In this document: one piece after another, positions 25,248 to 33,483 of the stretch | Layout: each line of letters starts with the position of its first letter | Position numbering within the stretch: position 1 is the stretch's first letter | From: Streptomyces xanthochromogenes | GTDB taxonomy: Bacteria > Actinomycetota > Actinomycetes > Streptomycetales > Streptomycetaceae | Direction: 5' to 3' | Length of the DNA: 64,000 nucleotides | Assembly: GCF_014650455.1 (NCBI RefSeq) | Contig: NZ_BMUZ01000007.1 | Coordinates: 364,388 to 428,387, forward strand | Notes under the pieces: generated by a model | Seen by the model: only the letters and a program-made list of their open reading frames with translations | What the model was told of the DNA's origin: nothing | Database searches by the model: none | Program-made: the position numbers and the translations under genes

Positions 25248-26186
25248 ATGAGCGACACTTCCTCCCCCTTCGGCTTCGAGCTCGTGCGGCGTGGTTACGA
25301 CCGCGGTCAGGTGGATGACCGCATTACCAAGCTCGTCGCCGACCGTGACAGTGCTCTGGCACGGATCACTTCTCTGGAAAAGCGCATCGAGGAGCTCCAC
25401 CTCGAAACGCAGAACGCCCAGGCCCAGGTGAGCGACGCGGAGCCGTCGTACGCCGGTCTCGGCGCGCGGGTCGAAAAGATCCTGCGGCTCGCCGAGGAAG
25501 AGGCGAAGGACCTGCGCGAGGAGGCCCGTCGGGCCGCCGAGCAGCACCGGGAACTCGCCGAGTCGGCCGCCCAGCAGGTGCGCAACGACGCCGAGTCGTT
25601 CGCCTCCGAGCGCAAGGCGAAGGCGGAGGACGAGGGCGTTCGGATCGTCGAGAAGGCGAAGGGTGACGCCTCTCAGCTCCGTTCCGAGGCGCAGAAGGAC
25701 GCGCAGTCCAAGCGCGAGGAGGCGGACGCCCTCTTCGAGGAGACCCGCGCCAAGGCCGCCCAGGCCGCCGCGGACTTCGAGACGAACCTCGCCAAGCGCC
25801 GCGAGCAGTCCGAGCGTGACCTGGCGTCGCGTCAGGCCAAGGCCGAGAAGCGCCTCGCGGAGATCGAGCACCGCGCGGAGCAGCTCCGCCTGGAGGCCGA
25901 GAAGCTGCGTACGGACGCGGAGCGCCGGGCGCGCCAGACGGTGGAGACGGCGCAGCGCCAGGCGGAGGACATCGTGGCCGACGCCAACGCCAAGGCCGAC
26001 CGCATCCGTTCGGAATCCGAGCGCGAGCTCGCGGCTCTCACCAACCGCCGCGACTCGATCAACGCGCAGCTCACCAACGTCCGCGAGATGCTGGCGACGC
26101 TGACCGGTGCGGCCGTGGCCGCCGCCGGTTCCCCGGTCGACGACGAGCCCGTCTCGCGCGGCGTTCCGGCGCAGCAGTCCCGCTAG
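25248..26186 (+). CDS. filP: FilP, coiled-coil intermediate-filament-like protein
   Basis: The 312-residue protein opens MSDTSSPFGFELVRRGYDRG, a DivIVA/GpsB-like N-terminal signature. A continuous coiled coil of Ala/Glu/Lys heptads and hendecads runs to about residue 285, followed by a short disordered tail. It matches S. coelicolor FilP (SCO5396) in size and position next to scy. FilP forms filaments and a network behind the hyphal tip, giving rigidity. An AGGA ribosome site lies about 8 bases before ATG 25248. The 114-base gap after scy probably has its own promoter, and a strong terminator follows. Confidence 0.93.
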   Translation: MSDTSSPFGFELVRRGYDRGQVDDRITKLVADRDSALARITSLEKRIEELHLETQNAQAQVSDAEPSYAGLGARVEKILRLAEEEAKDLREEARRAAEQHRELAESAAQQVRNDAESFASERKAKAEDEGVRIVEKAKGDASQLRSEAQKDAQSKREEADALFEETRAKAAQAAADFETNLAKRREQSERDLASRQAKAEKRLAEIEHRAEQLRLEAEKLRTDAERRARQTVETAQRQAEDIVADANAKADRIRSESERELAALTNRRDSINAQLTNVREMLATLTGAAVAAAGSPVDDEPVSRGVPAQQSR

Positions 26187-26230
26187 CAGCTCCGCAGCCC
26201 TTCCCCCGTGGGCTGCGGCCGCAGGCCGCG

Positions 26231-26263
26231 AAGCCCCCTGCCACTCCGGTGGCGGGGGGCTTT
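26231..26263 (+). terminator. Rho-independent-type terminator after filP
   Basis: AAGCCCCC-t-GCCAC-tccg-GTGGC-g-GGGGGCTTT forms a long GC stem with a short T-rich end, 44 bases after the filP stop. It separates filP from the ABC operon. Confidence 0.8.
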
Positions 26264-26284
26264 GTCCGCATTTAGCGTTGCCGC

Positions 26285-27286
26285 ATGATCGAGCTTGAGG
26301 GCCTCACCAAGCGCTACGGCAGCAAGGTCGCCGTCGACCAGCTGTCCTTCCAGGTCAGACCCGGTGTGGTGACCGGCTTCCTGGGGCCGAACGGGGCCGG
26401 CAAGTCGACGACCATGCGCATGCTGCTCGATCTGGACAACCCGACCAGCGGTTCCGTACGCATCGACGGCAAGCACTACCGCGAACTGGCCGAGCCGCTG
26501 AAGTACATCGGGGCACTGCTCGACGCCAAGGCGATGCACGGCGGCCGCACCGCGTACAACAACCTGCTGTGCCTGGCCCAGTCCAACCGCATCCCGGCCG
26601 CGCGGGTCTCCGAGGTCCTGGACACGGTGGGTCTGACGGCGGTGGCGAAGAAGAAGGCGAAGGGCTTCTCCCTCGGTATGGGGCAGCGCCTGGGAATCGC
26701 CTCCGCACTGCTCGGCGACCCCGAGATCCTGATGTTCGACGAACCCGTCAATGGTCTGGACCCCGAGGGAATTCACTGGATCCGCAATCTGATGAAGCAG
26801 CTCGCGGGCGAAGGGCGAACGATCTTCGTTTCGTCTCACCTGATGAGCGAAATGGCGCTCACGGCCGACCACTTGATCGTTATCGGGCAGGGCCGACTGC
26901 TCGCCGATACATCGATGGCGGATTTCATCCGGCAGAACTCCCGGAGTTTCGTACGCCTTCGCTCCCCGCAGTGGGAGCGGCTCCTGGACGTGCTGCACCA
27001 GGCCGGCGTGCCCTTCCTCCAGACCGGGGACGGCGCCATCGAGGTCGACAACGGCAGGATCGAGGCGCTCGGCGAACTGGCCGCCCAGCACCAGCTCGTC
27101 CTGCACGAGCTGTCCGGCCAGCAGGCCTCCCTCGAAGAGGCGTTCATGCAGATGACGGCGGGCTCGGTGGAGTACCACGCGCACGGCGCGACCACCCCGG
27201 GCGGGCCGCCGGCCGCGCCGCCCGACTGGGGCGGCGCCAAGGAGGCGCCGCGGTGGGGCGCCTTCGGCCAGGACAAGGGGGTCTGA
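26285..27286 (+). CDS. ABC transporter ATP-binding protein 1
   Basis: This 333-residue ATPase has Walker A GPNGAGKST, an atypical signature FSLGMGQRLGIA, Walker B ILMFDEP and the switch His in VSSHLMSEM. The LGMGQ signature is typical of actinobacterial multidrug/bacitracin-type exporters. After the ATPase domain comes a DUF4162-like region and a Pro/Ala-rich C-terminal tail (about 300-333). TAGCGT stands six bases before the ATG with no ribosome site, so a leaderless start is likely. It forms an operon with the permease 3 bases downstream. The substrate is unknown. Confidence 0.92.
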   Translation: MIELEGLTKRYGSKVAVDQLSFQVRPGVVTGFLGPNGAGKSTTMRMLLDLDNPTSGSVRIDGKHYRELAEPLKYIGALLDAKAMHGGRTAYNNLLCLAQSNRIPAARVSEVLDTVGLTAVAKKKAKGFSLGMGQRLGIASALLGDPEILMFDEPVNGLDPEGIHWIRNLMKQLAGEGRTIFVSSHLMSEMALTADHLIVIGQGRLLADTSMADFIRQNSRSFVRLRSPQWERLLDVLHQAGVPFLQTGDGAIEVDNGRIEALGELAAQHQLVLHELSGQQASLEEAFMQMTAGSVEYHAHGATTPGGPPAAPPDWGGAKEAPRWGAFGQDKGV

Positions 27287-27289
27287 GCG

Positions 27290-28069
27290 ATGGCATCGGT
27301 ACCCGCGGTCCTGAAGTCCGAGTGGACGAAGATCCGTACGGTCTCCTCGACGACCTGGACACTGGCCTGCGCCCTGATCGTCACGGTCGCGATCGGCGCC
27401 GCGCTCTGCGCGCTGATGAGGTCGCAGTTCGACGACCTCAAGCCGGCCGAGCGGCTGACCTTCGACCCGACGCTGATCAGCTTCTCCGGAATGATCCTGG
27501 GTCAGCTGGCGATGGTCGTCTTCGGCGTCCTGGTGGTCGGAACCGAGTACAGCTCGGGCATGATCCGCTCCTCGCTGGCAGCCGTGCCCAGGCGTGGCAC
27601 CTTCCTGTTCTCCAAGCTCGCCGTGGCCACCCTGCTCGCCCTGGTCGTGGGCATGGTGACCAGCTTCCTGACCTTCTTCCTCGGCCAGGCGCTGCTCGGC
27701 CCGCACCGGACGACCATCGGCTCGCCCAACGTGCTGCGGGCGGTCGTCGGGGCCGGGCTGTACATGGCGCTGATCGCACTGTTCTCGATGGGCGTCGCCG
27801 CGATGCTGCGCAGCTCGATGCTCTCGCTCGGCATCCTGATGCCGTTCTTCTTCCTGATCTCGCAGATCCTCTCGGCGGTACCGGGCGCCAAGAACGTGGC
27901 CCGTTACTTCCCCGACCGGGCGGGCTCGCAGATCATGCAGGTGGTGCCGGACGCCATGAACAGCGACCCGGCGCCGTACGGGCCGTGGGGCGGGCTCGGC
28001 ATCATGGCGCTGTGGGTCGTCGCGGCGCTCGCGGGCGGCTACCTCGTCCTCCGGCACCGGGACGCCTGA
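27290..28069 (+). CDS. ABC transporter permease 1 (ABC-2 type)
   Basis: The 259-residue protein has six hydrophobic segments: MASVPAVLKSEWTKIRTVSS is a typical ABC-2 permease start (EWTKIR), then helices at about 22-42, 60-83, 105-132, 145-170, 180-200 and 235-255. VGTEYSSGMIRSSLAAVPRRG is the family cytoplasmic loop. It directly follows the ATPase, so the pair forms one exporter. A closely similar pair follows at 28.3-30.4 kb. Confidence 0.88.
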   Translation: MASVPAVLKSEWTKIRTVSSTTWTLACALIVTVAIGAALCALMRSQFDDLKPAERLTFDPTLISFSGMILGQLAMVVFGVLVVGTEYSSGMIRSSLAAVPRRGTFLFSKLAVATLLALVVGMVTSFLTFFLGQALLGPHRTTIGSPNVLRAVVGAGLYMALIALFSMGVAAMLRSSMLSLGILMPFFFLISQILSAVPGAKNVARYFPDRAGSQIMQVVPDAMNSDPAPYGPWGGLGIMALWVVAALAGGYLVLRHRDA

Positions 28070-28272
28070 GCCGGACGGCCGCCACCGCCTTCGTCGTCAC
28101 CGCCACCGCACCTTCGCCGTCCCCCTCGCTGCCCCTCGCCGTCACCGTCGCGCGAAGATCACGGCTTGGCCGGAACCGTCAAGCCCTGGATAAGCTCCTC
28201 ACTCATACGGGGGCATGCCGGCCGCACGCCGGACACCGCCCCGACGACCCGAACCGTCGATGGGGCTGGAGA

Positions 28273-29505
28273 ATGATCGAGGCAGTCGGCCTGACGAAGC
28301 GCTACGGCGCCAAGACGGCCGTGCACAACCTTTCCTTTCAAGTGCGGCCCGGCACGGTCACCGGGTTCCTGGGGCCGAACGGCTCCGGCAAGTCCACGAC
28401 CATGCGCATGATCCTCGGCCTCGACCAGCCGACCGCGGGACACGTGACGATCGGCGGCCACCCCTTCCGCGAGCTGCCCAACGCACCCCGCCAGGTCGGC
28501 GCGCTGCTCGACGCCAAGGCCGTGCACGGCGGCCGCAGTGCCCGCAACCACCTGCTCTCGCTCGCCCAGCTCGCCGGCATCCCGGCCCGCCGGGTCGACG
28601 AGGTGCTCGGCGTGGTCGGCCTGCAGCAGGTCGCCAAGCAGCGCTCCAAGGGGTTCTCGCTCGGCATGGGCCAGCGGCTCGGCATCGCGGCGGCGCTGCT
28701 CGGCGATCCCCAGGTGCTGCTCTTCGACGAGCCGGTCAACGGGCTCGACCCCGAGGGCATCCTGTGGGTGCGCAACCTGATGAAGCAGCTCGCCGCCGAG
28801 GGCCGCACGGTGTTCGTCTCCTCGCACCTGATGAGCGAGATGGCGCTGACCGCGGAGCACCTGATCGTCATCGGCCGCGGGCAGCTGCTCGCGGACATGA
28901 GCGTCACGGACTTCATCTCGCACAACTCCGCCGACTTCGCACGGGTCCGCACGCCCGGCACCGAGCCCGCCCAGCGCGAGAAGCTGACGGCCGCGCTGAC
29001 CGAGGCCGGCGGCCAGGTCCTGCCCGAGCCGGACGGCGCGCTGCGCGTCACGGGCCTGCCCCTGCCCCGCATCAGCGACGTGGCCCACGGGGCGGACGTA
29101 CGCCTGTGGGAGCTCTCGCCGCACCAGGCTTCGCTGGAAGAGGCGTACATGCGGCTGACCCAGGGCGCGGTCGACTACCGCTCGACGAACGACCAGAAGG
29201 CCGGCCTCCAGCCCGCCATGCCGCCTGGGTACGCGCCGCCGCCGGTCATCCCCGACGTCCCGCAGCAGGGCTGGTACGCCCCGCCGCCGCCCGGCCAGAA
29301 CCCGTACGCGGCCGCGCCCCAGGCCCCGGCCCCGCACCCCGGCGGCCCCGCCCCCGTCCCGCAGGCACCGGCCCAGCAGCCGGTGGCCCCGCCCGCGGCC
29401 CAGCAGCCACCGGTCCCGCAGGCCCCGCAGCCGCCCGCCGCTCCCCCGGCCCCGCAGGCCCCGGCCACGCCTGCCGCCCCGACCAAGCCCGAGGACACCC
29501 GATGA
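28273..29505 (+). CDS. ABC transporter ATP-binding protein 2, Pro-rich tail
   Basis: This 410-residue paralogue of ATPase 1 shares the same motifs: GPNGSGKST, FSLGMGQRLGIA, LLFDEPVNGLDPEG and VSSHLMSEM. It extends about 100 residues into a Pro/Ala/Gln tail of APQAPA-like repeats with PGYAPPP and QQGWYAPPPPGQNPY, which may reach other proteins. ATG 28273 has GGAG a few bases upstream. The 203 bases before it (28070-28272) contain no gene I can support and probably hold its promoter. The permease overlaps by four bases (ATGA). Confidence 0.92.
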   Translation: MIEAVGLTKRYGAKTAVHNLSFQVRPGTVTGFLGPNGSGKSTTMRMILGLDQPTAGHVTIGGHPFRELPNAPRQVGALLDAKAVHGGRSARNHLLSLAQLAGIPARRVDEVLGVVGLQQVAKQRSKGFSLGMGQRLGIAAALLGDPQVLLFDEPVNGLDPEGILWVRNLMKQLAAEGRTVFVSSHLMSEMALTAEHLIVIGRGQLLADMSVTDFISHNSADFARVRTPGTEPAQREKLTAALTEAGGQVLPEPDGALRVTGLPLPRISDVAHGADVRLWELSPHQASLEEAYMRLTQGAVDYRSTNDQKAGLQPAMPPGYAPPPVIPDVPQQGWYAPPPPGQNPYAAAPQAPAPHPGGPAPVPQAPAQQPVAPPAAQQPPVPQAPQPPAAPPAPQAPATPAAPTKPEDTR

Positions 29506-30353
29506 CCACCCCCTACCAGCAGCAGCCGCACGTCCCGCAGGCGCCGGGCCGGCAGCTCGGGACCTACACCTCGCCGATCGCCGTGCGGCGAGCCACCTTC
29601 GGTGACGCGCTCGCCTCCGAGTGGACCAAGATCCGGTCGGTGCGTTCCACCATGTGGACGCTCGGGGTGCTGATCCTGCTCCTGGTCGGCCTCGGCCTGC
29701 TCATCGGCTTCGTCGTGCGGTCCCAGGACGGGCACATCGGCGACACCCCGGTCCTGTCGCTCGGCTTCTACGGGGTACTGCTCGGCCTGCTCTGCGTGAT
29801 CACCCTCGGCGTGCTGACCATCTCGTCCGAGTACGGCACCGGCATGATCCGTACGACCCTGACCGCGTGCCCGAGCCGGGGACGGATCCTGGCCGCCAAG
29901 TCGGTCGTCTTCTTCCTGCTCACGTTCGTCATCGTGGCGATCGCGACCACCCTGGTGGCGGTCGTGCAGGCCTCGCTGGTGCGCAACGCGCCGACGCCGA
30001 GCGGCGGCGAGTGGCTGCGCGCGACGCTGGGCATCAGCCTCTACGTCGCGATGGTCGGGCTGCTCTCGCTCGCGGTGGGCGCGCTGATCCGGCACTCCGC
30101 GGGCTCGATCACGGTCATGATCGGCGTGGTCCTGCTTCCGCTGGTGCTCGCCCTGTTCATGTTCACCGACTCGCTGAGCGGGGTGCGGGAGTTCCTTCTG
30201 AACTACTCGATCCCGAGCCAGCTCGGCGCCTTCTACGGCGCCACGGTCTCGGACTCCGGGCCGAGCGGCTGGGATCCATTGTGGATCATGACCGGCATCA
30301 CCGCGGTCGCCCTGGGCGGCGCGTTCCTCTCGCTCAACTCCCGTGACGTCTGA
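29502..30353 (+). CDS. ABC transporter permease 2 (ABC-2 type)
   Basis: The 283-residue permease begins with a Gln/Pro-rich cytoplasmic leader echoing the tail of its ATPase, then LASEWTKIRSVRSTMWTLG, as in permease 1. Six membrane helices and the loop ISSEYGTGMIRTTLTACPSRG follow. The ATG overlaps the ATPase stop (ATGA). The twin operons look like a local duplication; the substrate is unknown. The next gene converges after 19 bases. Confidence 0.9.
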   Translation: MTTPYQQQPHVPQAPGRQLGTYTSPIAVRRATFGDALASEWTKIRSVRSTMWTLGVLILLLVGLGLLIGFVVRSQDGHIGDTPVLSLGFYGVLLGLLCVITLGVLTISSEYGTGMIRTTLTACPSRGRILAAKSVVFFLLTFVIVAIATTLVAVVQASLVRNAPTPSGGEWLRATLGISLYVAMVGLLSLAVGALIRHSAGSITVMIGVVLLPLVLALFMFTDSLSGVREFLLNYSIPSQLGAFYGATVSDSGPSGWDPLWIMTGITAVALGGAFLSLNSRDV

Positions 30354-30372
30354 GGAAGTTCGGCCCGAAACG

Positions 30373-30702
30373 TCAATACCTGGGCGCGTTCCTGGACCGC
30401 TGCACCCGCGTGGTGCGGCGGTCCTTCGCGTTCCAGCAGGCCTTGTGCCAGTGCCGGCGCTCGTCGACGCCCCCGTACTCGGGCCAGGCCACCAGGTGCG
30501 GGGCGCCGGAGGGGATCTCCTGGTCGCAGCCGGGGCAGCGGTAGCGCTTGCCGGCCGCGCTGGCCCCCGCCACGTGCCGTACCGACCACTCCTCGCCCTG
30601 CCAGGACTCGGTGCCCTGGACGCCGAAACGGTCGCCGCCCGTCCGGCTCTCGGACTCGGTCGGGTTCTCGCCGCCCTTGGGGCGGTTGCGGCGCGGGGAC
30701 AC
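30373..30702 (-). CDS. Small putative zinc-binding protein
   Basis: This 109-residue basic protein has a disordered N-terminus (RRNRPKGGENPTESESRTGG) and one compact motif: Cys56-x2-Cys59, His69, His84/His86 and Cys89 (CPGC, GAPHLVAW, HWHKACW). That is the spacing of a small zinc ribbon or HNH-like finger without an obvious catalytic His-Asn pair. Related Streptomyces proteins are often labelled ATP/GTP-binding, which nothing here supports. GTG 30702 opens VSPRRN. It converges with permease 2. Function unknown. Confidence 0.75.
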   Translation of the reverse strand: MSPRRNRPKGGENPTESESRTGGDRFGVQGTESWQGEEWSVRHVAGASAAGKRYRCPGCDQEIPSGAPHLVAWPEYGGVDERRHWHKACWNAKDRRTTRVQRSRNAPRY

Positions 30703-30928
30703 GTAGACACCTCACGGGGCGGATCGGACGTTTCTCCCCAGCCTAGGCCCACCGGGTCCGGGTACCCGCCGGGGTGGGGAGCATGGGCGACCGCCGGAGT
30801 CACTCGTTCGAGGGACTCTTAGCGGACAATCGCAAGAAGTTGGCGACTGGCCGTGCCTTTGGCACTTGTCAGACGTTCTTGCCAGTAAGAGGGGGAGAGC
30901 CGCGTCGGCCGCAAGGAGGCAGAAGGCG

Positions 30929-31966
30929 ATGCGTGTCGGAACTTTTGTACTGGCGGCCCAGTTTCCGGGTCAGGGGCAGGGAGAAACGCTCCATCGTGCG
31001 GTCAGGTCCGCCGAGGTGGCCGAGGAGTCCGGGCTCGACTCGGTGTGGCTGGCCGAACATCACTTCGTACCGTACGGCGTGTGCCCGTCCGCCGTGACGC
31101 TGGCGGCGTTATTGCTCGGGCGTACACAGCGGATCAGGGTCGGCACGGCGGTGTCCGTGCTGCCGACGGCGCATCCGGTGGCGCTCGGCGAACAGGCGGC
31201 ACTGCTGCACCTCACCTCCGGCGGGCGGTTCTCGCTCGGCGTGGGGCGCGGCGGGCCCTGGGTGGACCTCGAGGTGTTCGGCCCGGGCCTCAAGGCGTAC
31301 GAGCAGGGCTTCCCGGAGTCGCTCGACCTGCTCCTGCGCTGGCTGCGCGAGCCCCGCGTGTCCGGCGCGGGGGAACGATTCAGCTTTCGGGAGGTCCCGG
31401 TCGTGCCGCGGCCGGACGAGATCCTGGACGGCGGGCCGGAGGACGCCTGCCCCGAGGTGATCGTGGCGTGCACCTCGCCCAGGAGCGTCAAACTGGCTGC
31501 GGAACGCGGGCTTCCGATGCTGCTCGGGATGCACTGCGGCGACGAGGACAAGGCCGAGATGGTCGCGCTGTGGCGCAAGCAGGCGCTCGCGGCCGGGCAC
31601 GCGCCGGAGAAGGTCGCGGCCGCGGGCCATGTGTCGGCCGGGGTGGCACAGATCGCCGACCGGCGGGCCGAGGCCGCGGAGACGCTGGTGAAGTCGATGC
31701 CGGGCTGGCTGAAGCAGGGGCTCGACGCCCATGTGACGGTCGACGGCCGCCATCGCGCGATGCGCGACCCGGTGGCGTACACCGAACTGCTCTGCGGCCT
31801 GCACCCGGTGGGCACCCCGCGGCTCGCGGCGGACCGCCTCGCCGCCACCTCGGAGCGCACCGGCATCACCCGCTTCGCCCTCCTGGTGGAGGGTTCGGGC
31901 GACCTGTCGGCGACGGAGGAGAACGTACGCAGGCTGGGTACGGAGGTACTGCCCCTTCTGACGTAG
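30929..31966 (+). CDS. LLM-class flavin-dependent oxidoreductase
   Basis: This 345-residue protein resembles luciferase-like monooxygenases: MRVGTFVLAAQFPGQGQG start, SVWLAEHHFVPYGVCPSAVT, RIRVGTAVSVLPTAHPVALG and GRFSLGVGRGGPWVDLEVFG. These are FMN/F420-binding barrel elements. Whether the cofactor is FMN or F420 cannot be told. ATG 30929 has GAAGG and GGAGG upstream; the longer frame from 30866 begins with a TTG and adds an Arg/Ala-rich leader. It is divergent from the small zinc protein, with about 225 bases between. Confidence 0.88.
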   Translation: MRVGTFVLAAQFPGQGQGETLHRAVRSAEVAEESGLDSVWLAEHHFVPYGVCPSAVTLAALLLGRTQRIRVGTAVSVLPTAHPVALGEQAALLHLTSGGRFSLGVGRGGPWVDLEVFGPGLKAYEQGFPESLDLLLRWLREPRVSGAGERFSFREVPVVPRPDEILDGGPEDACPEVIVACTSPRSVKLAAERGLPMLLGMHCGDEDKAEMVALWRKQALAAGHAPEKVAAAGHVSAGVAQIADRRAEAAETLVKSMPGWLKQGLDAHVTVDGRHRAMRDPVAYTELLCGLHPVGTPRLAADRLAATSERTGITRFALLVEGSGDLSATEENVRRLGTEVLPLLT

Positions 31967-31988
31967 CCCGGGCGGACGGCCACGGGCC

Positions 31989-32003
31989 GGGGCCGTCGGC
32001 CCC
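31989..32003. terminator. Hairpin between convergent LLM and SCO5389-family genes
   Basis: GGGGCC-gtc-GGCCCC lies in the 96-base gap between two convergent stop codons and may terminate either side. The stem is short and GC-only. Confidence 0.4.
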
Positions 32004-32062
32004 AAGTGGCCACCGCCCCGCGCCAGTTGCACCTCCCGCGGCGCGGAGCGGCAGCGAAGACG

Positions 32063-32455
32063 TCAGCAGTCCCGAAGCTCCGGAGACTGGTTGAGCAGCT
32101 GACCCCTGATCGAGGTGAAGCGGGCGAGCCGCTCATCGGAGGAGGGGTCCAGAGGGAACACCGCGACACGGTGGCAGTTCTGGAACGCCAGACGGACACC
32201 GAAGTGCCGCTGGAGCGCACCGCGAATGGCGTCACTCGCAAGGGCACGCAGCAACTGGCCGCGAGCCTGCTCGTCCGGCGGTGGCGTCTGGTTGTCGGCG
32301 AACGCTCCGCCGTCGACCTTCAGCTGGGCCACCAGAGAGCTGATCATCTCCCACGCGTAGGGCAGGGAGGTCCGGACGCAGTCGACGAAGGCAGCTTCGT
32401 CGACCTCGCCTCGCTCGGCCTGTTCGAGTAGGGCCGGTGAGACGTCGAGCGACAT
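32063..32455 (-). CDS. SCO5389-family conserved hypothetical protein
   Basis: The 130-residue protein opens MSLDVSPALLEQAERGEVDE and continues with SLPYAWEMISSLVAQLKVDG and FPLDPSSDERLARFTSIRGQ. It has no signal, membrane segment or recognised catalytic motif. It resembles, from memory, the actinobacterial SCO5389-family, which lies beside nucS in S. coelicolor as here. ATG 32455 has GAGGAG six bases upstream. The 228-base divergent gap to nucS is AT-richer around 32595-32630. Function unknown. Confidence 0.8.
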   Translation of the reverse strand: MSLDVSPALLEQAERGEVDEAAFVDCVRTSLPYAWEMISSLVAQLKVDGGAFADNQTPPPDEQARGQLLRALASDAIRGALQRHFGVRLAFQNCHRVAVFPLDPSSDERLARFTSIRGQLLNQSPELRDC

Positions 32456-32683
32456 GGTTTCTCCTCTCGCGACCCCGGGGAGCGGGGCCTTACGGGCAGG
32501 GAAAGGGAGCATGACGGCCGTCTCTCCCGACAACGCAGCGTGCGCGGCCGACAACCTCCCGCTTCCACGGTAGGCGCGATGTCGGGCCCATGGCAGGTAC
32601 TTGGCACATAACCGGCCAATAACGAACAGTGCACTCCAGGGCGAATCGCGTTCCGCGGGGAGAGTCGAGTAGCGTTGCCCACC

Positions 32684-33355
32684 ATGCGTCTCGTCATCGC
32701 CCGCTGCTCCGTCGACTACGCGGGCCGCCTCACCGCCCATCTTCCGTCCGCCCCTCGCCTCATCCTCGTGAAGGCGGACGGCAGCGTCTCCATCCACGCT
32801 GACGACCGGGCCTACAAGCCCCTCAACTGGATGTCTCCGCCGTGCACCCTGAAAGAGGGGTCGGGGGACGACGAGGGCGTCTGGACCGTCATCAACAAGG
32901 CGGGCGAGAAGCTCATCATCACGATGGAGGAGGTCATCCACGACTCCTCGCACGAACTCGGCGTGGACCCCGGCCTGATCAAGGACGGCGTGGAAGCGCA
33001 CCTTCAGGAGCTGCTCGCCGATCGGATCGACACCCTCGGCGAGGGCTACACCCTGATCCGCCGCGAATACCCCACCGCCATCGGCCCGGTGGACATCCTG
33101 TGTCGCGACGGTGACGGCAAGACCGTCGCGATCGAGATCAAGCGCCGCGGCGAGATCGACGGCGTCGAGCAGCTGACCCGCTATCTGGAGCTGCTCAACC
33201 GCGACCCGCACCTCGCCCCGGTCCAGGGCGTCTTCGCGGCCCAGGAGATCAAGCCCCAGGCCCGGGTGCTCGCCACCGACCGCGGGATCGGCTGCGTGGT
33301 CCTCGACTACAACGCCCTGCGCGGCATCGAGGACGACAAGCTCCGCCTGTTCTGA
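32684..33355 (+). CDS. nucS: Endonuclease NucS (non-canonical mismatch repair)
   Basis: The 223-residue NucS/EndoMS has an N-terminal DNA-binding domain (MRLVIARCSVDYAGRLTAHL, KPLNWMSPP) and a C-terminal RecB-like nuclease with GPVDILCRDGDGK and VAIEIKRRGEIDGVEQL, supplying the PD-(D/E)xK residues. Actinobacteria lack MutS/MutL and use NucS, with the sliding clamp, to cut mismatched DNA. The C-terminal DDKLRLF is the clamp-binding tail. TAGCGT (32670-32675) stands eight bases before the ATG with no ribosome site. It ends before a 23-bp-stem terminator. Confidence 0.94.
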   Translation: MRLVIARCSVDYAGRLTAHLPSAPRLILVKADGSVSIHADDRAYKPLNWMSPPCTLKEGSGDDEGVWTVINKAGEKLIITMEEVIHDSSHELGVDPGLIKDGVEAHLQELLADRIDTLGEGYTLIRREYPTAIGPVDILCRDGDGKTVAIEIKRRGEIDGVEQLTRYLELLNRDPHLAPVQGVFAAQEIKPQARVLATDRGIGCVVLDYNALRGIEDDKLRLF

Positions 33356-33392
33356 CCGCGCGACCGCGAGACCGCAAGACCGCAGAAGCCGT

Positions 33393-33442
33393 ACGTACGG
33401 CGAAGGGGCCCGCAGAGTGCTGCGGGCCCCTTCGCCGTACGT
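33393..33442. terminator. Bidirectional terminator, perfect 23-bp stem
   Basis: The arms at 33393-33415 and 33420-33442 are exact complements around an AGTG loop. It lies between convergent nucS and the ATPase/TPR gene. Confidence 0.88.
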
Positions 33443-33483
33443 GCTGTCACAGGTACCGGGTCGTCACAGGTACCGCGGGGGTC

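Noticed and set aside
32063..33211. Minus-strand frame continuing the SCO5389-family protein through nucS
   Set aside because: Everything upstream of 32455 lies antisense to nucS; a good ribosome site and the family start are at 32455.
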